Part shown: piece by piece, positions 61,784-64,000 of the stretch
Layout of the letters: each line of letters begins with the position of its first letter
Position numbering within the stretch: position 1 is the first letter of the stretch
Source of the DNA: VFMC01 sp039796935
Lineage (GTDB): Bacteria; Actinomycetota; Acidimicrobiia; Acidimicrobiales; Ilumatobacteraceae
NCBI GenBank assembly: GCA_039796935.1
Contig: JBDKIV010000240.1
Location: 1 to 64,000 of the forward strand
DNA: 64,000 nt
Reading direction: 5' to 3'
Made by a program: the position numbers and the translations under genes
Notes under the pieces: model-generated
Databases searched by the model: none
Told to the model about the DNA's origin: nothing
What the model saw: only the letters and a program-made list of their open reading frames with translations

Positions 61784-63705
61784 CCGATCTGCTCCTGCTC
61801 CCTGAACGACCGAAGCGTTTCGGCCCGGTCACGCGCCGGTTGCTCGGCCGCTTCGTCGCCGTGATGCTGATGGTCGAGATCGTCGGCGCCGCGCTCGTGT
61901 TCGTGGCCGACGATCCGGTCGCCCGGGCGGCCGGTCTGTCCCTCGTGTTCCCGGGCGGCGGGTTCCTCTACGCCGCGTCGCCGGTGCTGTTCGTCGCCAC
62001 GCAGGTCCTGGTGGTCGTGGCGCTCGTGCTGTGGTGGGGTCTCAGCACCCACTTCTCGATCCCCGCCGTCTGGGCGCTCGGCGTGATCGGTTCGGTGCTG
62101 CTCGCCGACGGGCCCAGGGTCTGGGTCGATCGCGGGACGCACTGGGACTGGGCGGTGCCGGTCGTGTACGCCGCAGCGCTCGTCACGCTGGGTGTGATGG
62201 TCTGGAAGGTCGAGCGGCGCTTCCGCGCCAAACGCGCCCGCGTGCCCGAGATCAACAGCTATCTGCGCGACGCAGCCGTTCCCGATCGCGTGACCGAACT
62301 CCGAGCGCCCGACGCGATGGATGCCGAGTTGCTTCGCTGGTGCTACTCGTTCGCCGACCAACCCGACGACGGCCTGGCCGGACTCGACTGGGGCGAGCAG
62401 TTCCACGGCGGCACGCAGCTCCGCTATCAGCTCAACAGCGTCGCTTGGTCGATGGCGCTGTACGCCGCGAACTATCTGCCCAATGCCCCGCGCCGGATCG
62501 AACAGGCGCTCGGACGGGTGGTCGCCAAGCACACCGACCCGCGTGTGTGGGGCTACTGGCGCACGCTCAACCTGCTCGGCAACTTCGACCCGAACCCCGA
62601 CCCGATCCGCCGCGACAACATCATGTTCTCGGCGTTCCTCGGCGATGTGATCAACAGCTTCGAGGCCGCCACCGGCTCGAGCCGGTTCGACGAGGCAGGG
62701 TCGCTCACGTTCGTGTGGCGCGACGGGCGCACCTTCGCCTACGACCATCACTCGATCGTCGCGGCGGTGCGCGCCAACTACGACCGCAGCCGGCTCGGGT
62801 TCTTCCCGTGCGAGCCCGGTTGGTCGTTCACGGTGTGCAACGTGATGGGCGCCCAGGCGCTCCACGGCCACGACACGCTGCACGGCACCGACGAGTGGGA
62901 CCAGGTGCGTGAGCGCTGGCGGCAGACCCTCGACGAGGAGTACCTCACACCCGACGGCTCGTATGCCCACATCCGTTCCAACCACGTCGGCCTGTCGTGG
63001 GACACGGGCGAGGTGCCGGGCGGTCACTACTTCGCCAACGGCACCCACCGGTTCGTCGACATCCTCCCCGATCACGCTCGCCGCGCGAAGGCACTCGACC
63101 TTCGCGGGGCCAGCGGCAAGATGGCGGCGCTGTCGTCGATGATCCGCGACGGACGGCTCGAACTCGAACTGCCCGAAGAGCCCGAACGCCACCGGACCCG
63201 CTCGAGCGCACTACTCCCGTGGAACAAGGTGATCGGCGGCGCGCGCATGGTCGGCGACGCAGCCCTCACCCGAGCGGCGGTCGAAGCGTCGGCCCGGCAG
63301 TGCGCCACGGGTGAGCGCTGGCCGGGACGTCCGCTCGCCGTGGGTGGTGCCGGCATCGGCTCGCACATGCTGCTGCGCTGGTCCGCCCCACTCGACCTGG
63401 CCGCGCTCAACATGCGCGGCTACCTGGCCCCGGTGGGTCCGGTCGTCGACGAGGCCGACGACCGGGTGCTCGTCACGCTCGCCCGCTGCGATGACGGTGT
63501 TCGGCTCGACCTGATGCTCGAGCCGTACGGCGAAGCCGTGCACGACGCCGTGCTGGCCGTCAGCGGGTTGGCCCCGTCGACCACGGCTCGGATCCACGGC
63601 GACGGTATCGACCTGAGCGTCGTTGCAGCGCCCGACGGGTCGGCGCGTGTCGTCGTGCCGCTCGTCGACCGACCGGTGCGTCTCGTCGTGGAGGCAGCGT
63701 CGTGA
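61780..63705 (+). CDS. Membrane-anchored linalool dehydratase/isomerase-like protein, copy 2
   Basis: A 641-residue paralog of the protein at 59649. Shared blocks: LLLPERPKRFGPVTR at the N-terminus, four or five membrane segments (25-145), LDWGEQFHGGTQLRYQLNS, YDHHSIVAAV and FFPCEPGWSFTVCN with Cys344 and Cys353 again nine residues apart. GTG start at 61780 overlaps the microprotein stop. The two copies are clearly divergent in sequence yet keep the same catalytic-site spacing, so both are probably functional; a hetero-oligomer is possible. The order copy-microprotein-copy-microprotein speaks for duplication of a two-gene unit. Confidence 0.75.
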   Translation: MTDLLLLPERPKRFGPVTRRLLGRFVAVMLMVEIVGAALVFVADDPVARAAGLSLVFPGGGFLYAASPVLFVATQVLVVVALVLWWGLSTHFSIPAVWALGVIGSVLLADGPRVWVDRGTHWDWAVPVVYAAALVTLGVMVWKVERRFRAKRARVPEINSYLRDAAVPDRVTELRAPDAMDAELLRWCYSFADQPDDGLAGLDWGEQFHGGTQLRYQLNSVAWSMALYAANYLPNAPRRIEQALGRVVAKHTDPRVWGYWRTLNLLGNFDPNPDPIRRDNIMFSAFLGDVINSFEAATGSSRFDEAGSLTFVWRDGRTFAYDHHSIVAAVRANYDRSRLGFFPCEPGWSFTVCNVMGAQALHGHDTLHGTDEWDQVRERWRQTLDEEYLTPDGSYAHIRSNHVGLSWDTGEVPGGHYFANGTHRFVDILPDHARRAKALDLRGASGKMAALSSMIRDGRLELELPEEPERHRTRSSALLPWNKVIGGARMVGDAALTRAAVEASARQCATGERWPGRPLAVGGAGIGSHMLLRWSAPLDLAALNMRGYLAPVGPVVDEADDRVLVTLARCDDGVRLDLMLEPYGEAVHDAVLAVSGLAPSTTARIHGDGIDLSVVAAPDGSARVVVPLVDRPVRLVVEAAS

Positions 63706-63803
63706 TGCTCGACTGCGACCGCCTGTGGACGCGTCTGGTGACACTCGTCTACCGGATCCGCCGCCGGCCTCGGGTGACTACGCCGCCGCAGCGACGGGGA
63801 TGA
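63702..63803 (+). CDS. Microprotein following LDI-like copy 2 (33 aa)
   Basis: A 33-codon gene from the GTG at 63702, overlapping the stop of copy 2 (GTGA). It shares Cys-x(2)-[VL]-W-x-RLV-x-L and R-x-RRRP-x-VT with the microprotein at 61643. It is 13 residues shorter at the C-terminus. Its 3' end overlaps the histidine kinase gene by 26 bp (convergent). Too short for routine gene callers, it is supported here by the paralogy and position. Confidence 0.7.
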   Translation: MMLDCDRLWTRLVTLVYRIRRRPRVTTPPQRRG

Positions 63804-64000
63804 CGAGTCGGAACGTGGCGCCGCCGGCGTCGTGTTCGACGAGTTCGATCGTTCCGCCGCAGCGTTCGAGGAGCAGGTGGACGGTCGGCAGACCGAGCCC
63901 TCGACCCTCGCCCTTGGTCGACGAGAACGGCGTGAAGACGTCGCGGGCCAGCTCGGCCGGGACACCCGGGCCGTCGTCGCTGACCAGGACTTCGACCGCC
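63778..64000 (-). CDS. Histidine kinase C-terminal ATPase domain, cut by window edge
   Basis: The last 73 codons of a minus-strand gene that begins beyond 64000. It has the end of a HATPase_c domain: SDDGPGVP (G1 box), FTPFSSTKGEGRGLGLPTV (F, G2 boxes), then the LERCGGTIELVE strand and a short C-terminus ATFRLVIPV. This is the ATP-binding region of a two-component sensor kinase. Its sensor and partner regulator lie outside the window. It is convergent with the second microprotein. Confidence 0.9.
   Translation of the reverse strand, partial: AVEVLVSDDGPGVPAELARDVFTPFSSTKGEGRGLGLPTVHLLLERCGGTIELVEHDAGGATFRLVIPVAAAA

Overview
The window is 64 kb of chromosomal, high-GC, gene-dense actinobacterial DNA. 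Start codons overlap upstream stop codons (ATGA, GTGA, TGATG) in most operons. Many genes have no Shine-Dalgarno sequence; instead a TAnnnT-like -10 box lies 6-8 nt before the ATG or GTG, the layout of leaderless mRNAs. Together with an HheC/HheG-like halohydrin dehalogenase, many esterases and peptidases, and mycofactor-free catabolic loci, this suggests a marine or soil Acidimicrobiia relative of Ilumatobacter. That assignment is an inference. I see no insertion sequence, prophage, CRISPR array or rRNA.

Layout. (1) 1-8 kb is an organohalogen and sulfate-ester locus: a sulfatase and a halohydrin-dehalogenase-like SDR on the minus strand; a META lipoprotein, a TetR regulator, a haloalkane dehalogenase, an SRPBCC protein and a second sulfatase on the plus strand; then a phytanoyl-CoA-type dioxygenase. 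(2) 8-25 kb is mostly housekeeping: an S4 RNA-binding protein, a DNA methyltransferase with an extra domain, tRNA-Ser, YqeY, prephenate dehydratase, LarB-LarC (nickel-pincer cofactor), TlpA/DsbB, a sulfurtransferase, an ABC exporter pair, an MBL-Rieske fusion, a beta-galactosidase and an L,D-transpeptidase. (3) 25-35 kb holds a 2OG oxygenase, Glu-Q tRNA synthetase, a GGDEF-EAL protein, lysoplasmalogenase, a lipoprotein serine hydrolase, MBL hydrolase, TetR, MscS, a CapA-like lipoprotein, a DUF411 gene with an in-frame TGA, and a universal stress protein.

(4) 35-53.5 kb is a peptide-catabolism island. It has an M1 peptidase with a class-V aminotransferase; a divergent SxxK hydrolase followed by an oligopeptide ABC binding protein and two permeases; and an eight-gene minus-strand operon (aminomutase-like aminotransferase, MlrC-like M81 peptidase, asparaginase, two SxxK hydrolases, M20 peptidase, GNAT, TetR). 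Three promoters of this island carry the same palindrome, TTGNAC-N3-GTNCAA, so the genes look like one regulon. The MlrC plus SxxK (MlrB-like) content resembles microcystin-type peptide degradation without MlrA.

(5) 53.5-64 kb: a MaoC hydratase, DedA, a third sulfatase, a small-molecule kinase, and then a tandem cassette made of a membrane protein and two repeats of a membrane-anchored linalool-dehydratase/isomerase-like protein, each followed by a microprotein of 46 or 33 residues. The right edge cuts a histidine kinase.

The strongest novel candidate is the DUF411 gene at 34193-34678. Its TGA replaces exactly the first Cys of the CGCC metal site, both flanks are intact DUF411 sequence, and a hairpin with GGUC in its loop lies at the position expected for a bacterial SECIS. 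I read it as a probable selenoprotein. The peptide regulon, the paired dehalogenases and the tandem LDI/microprotein cassette are the next most interesting.
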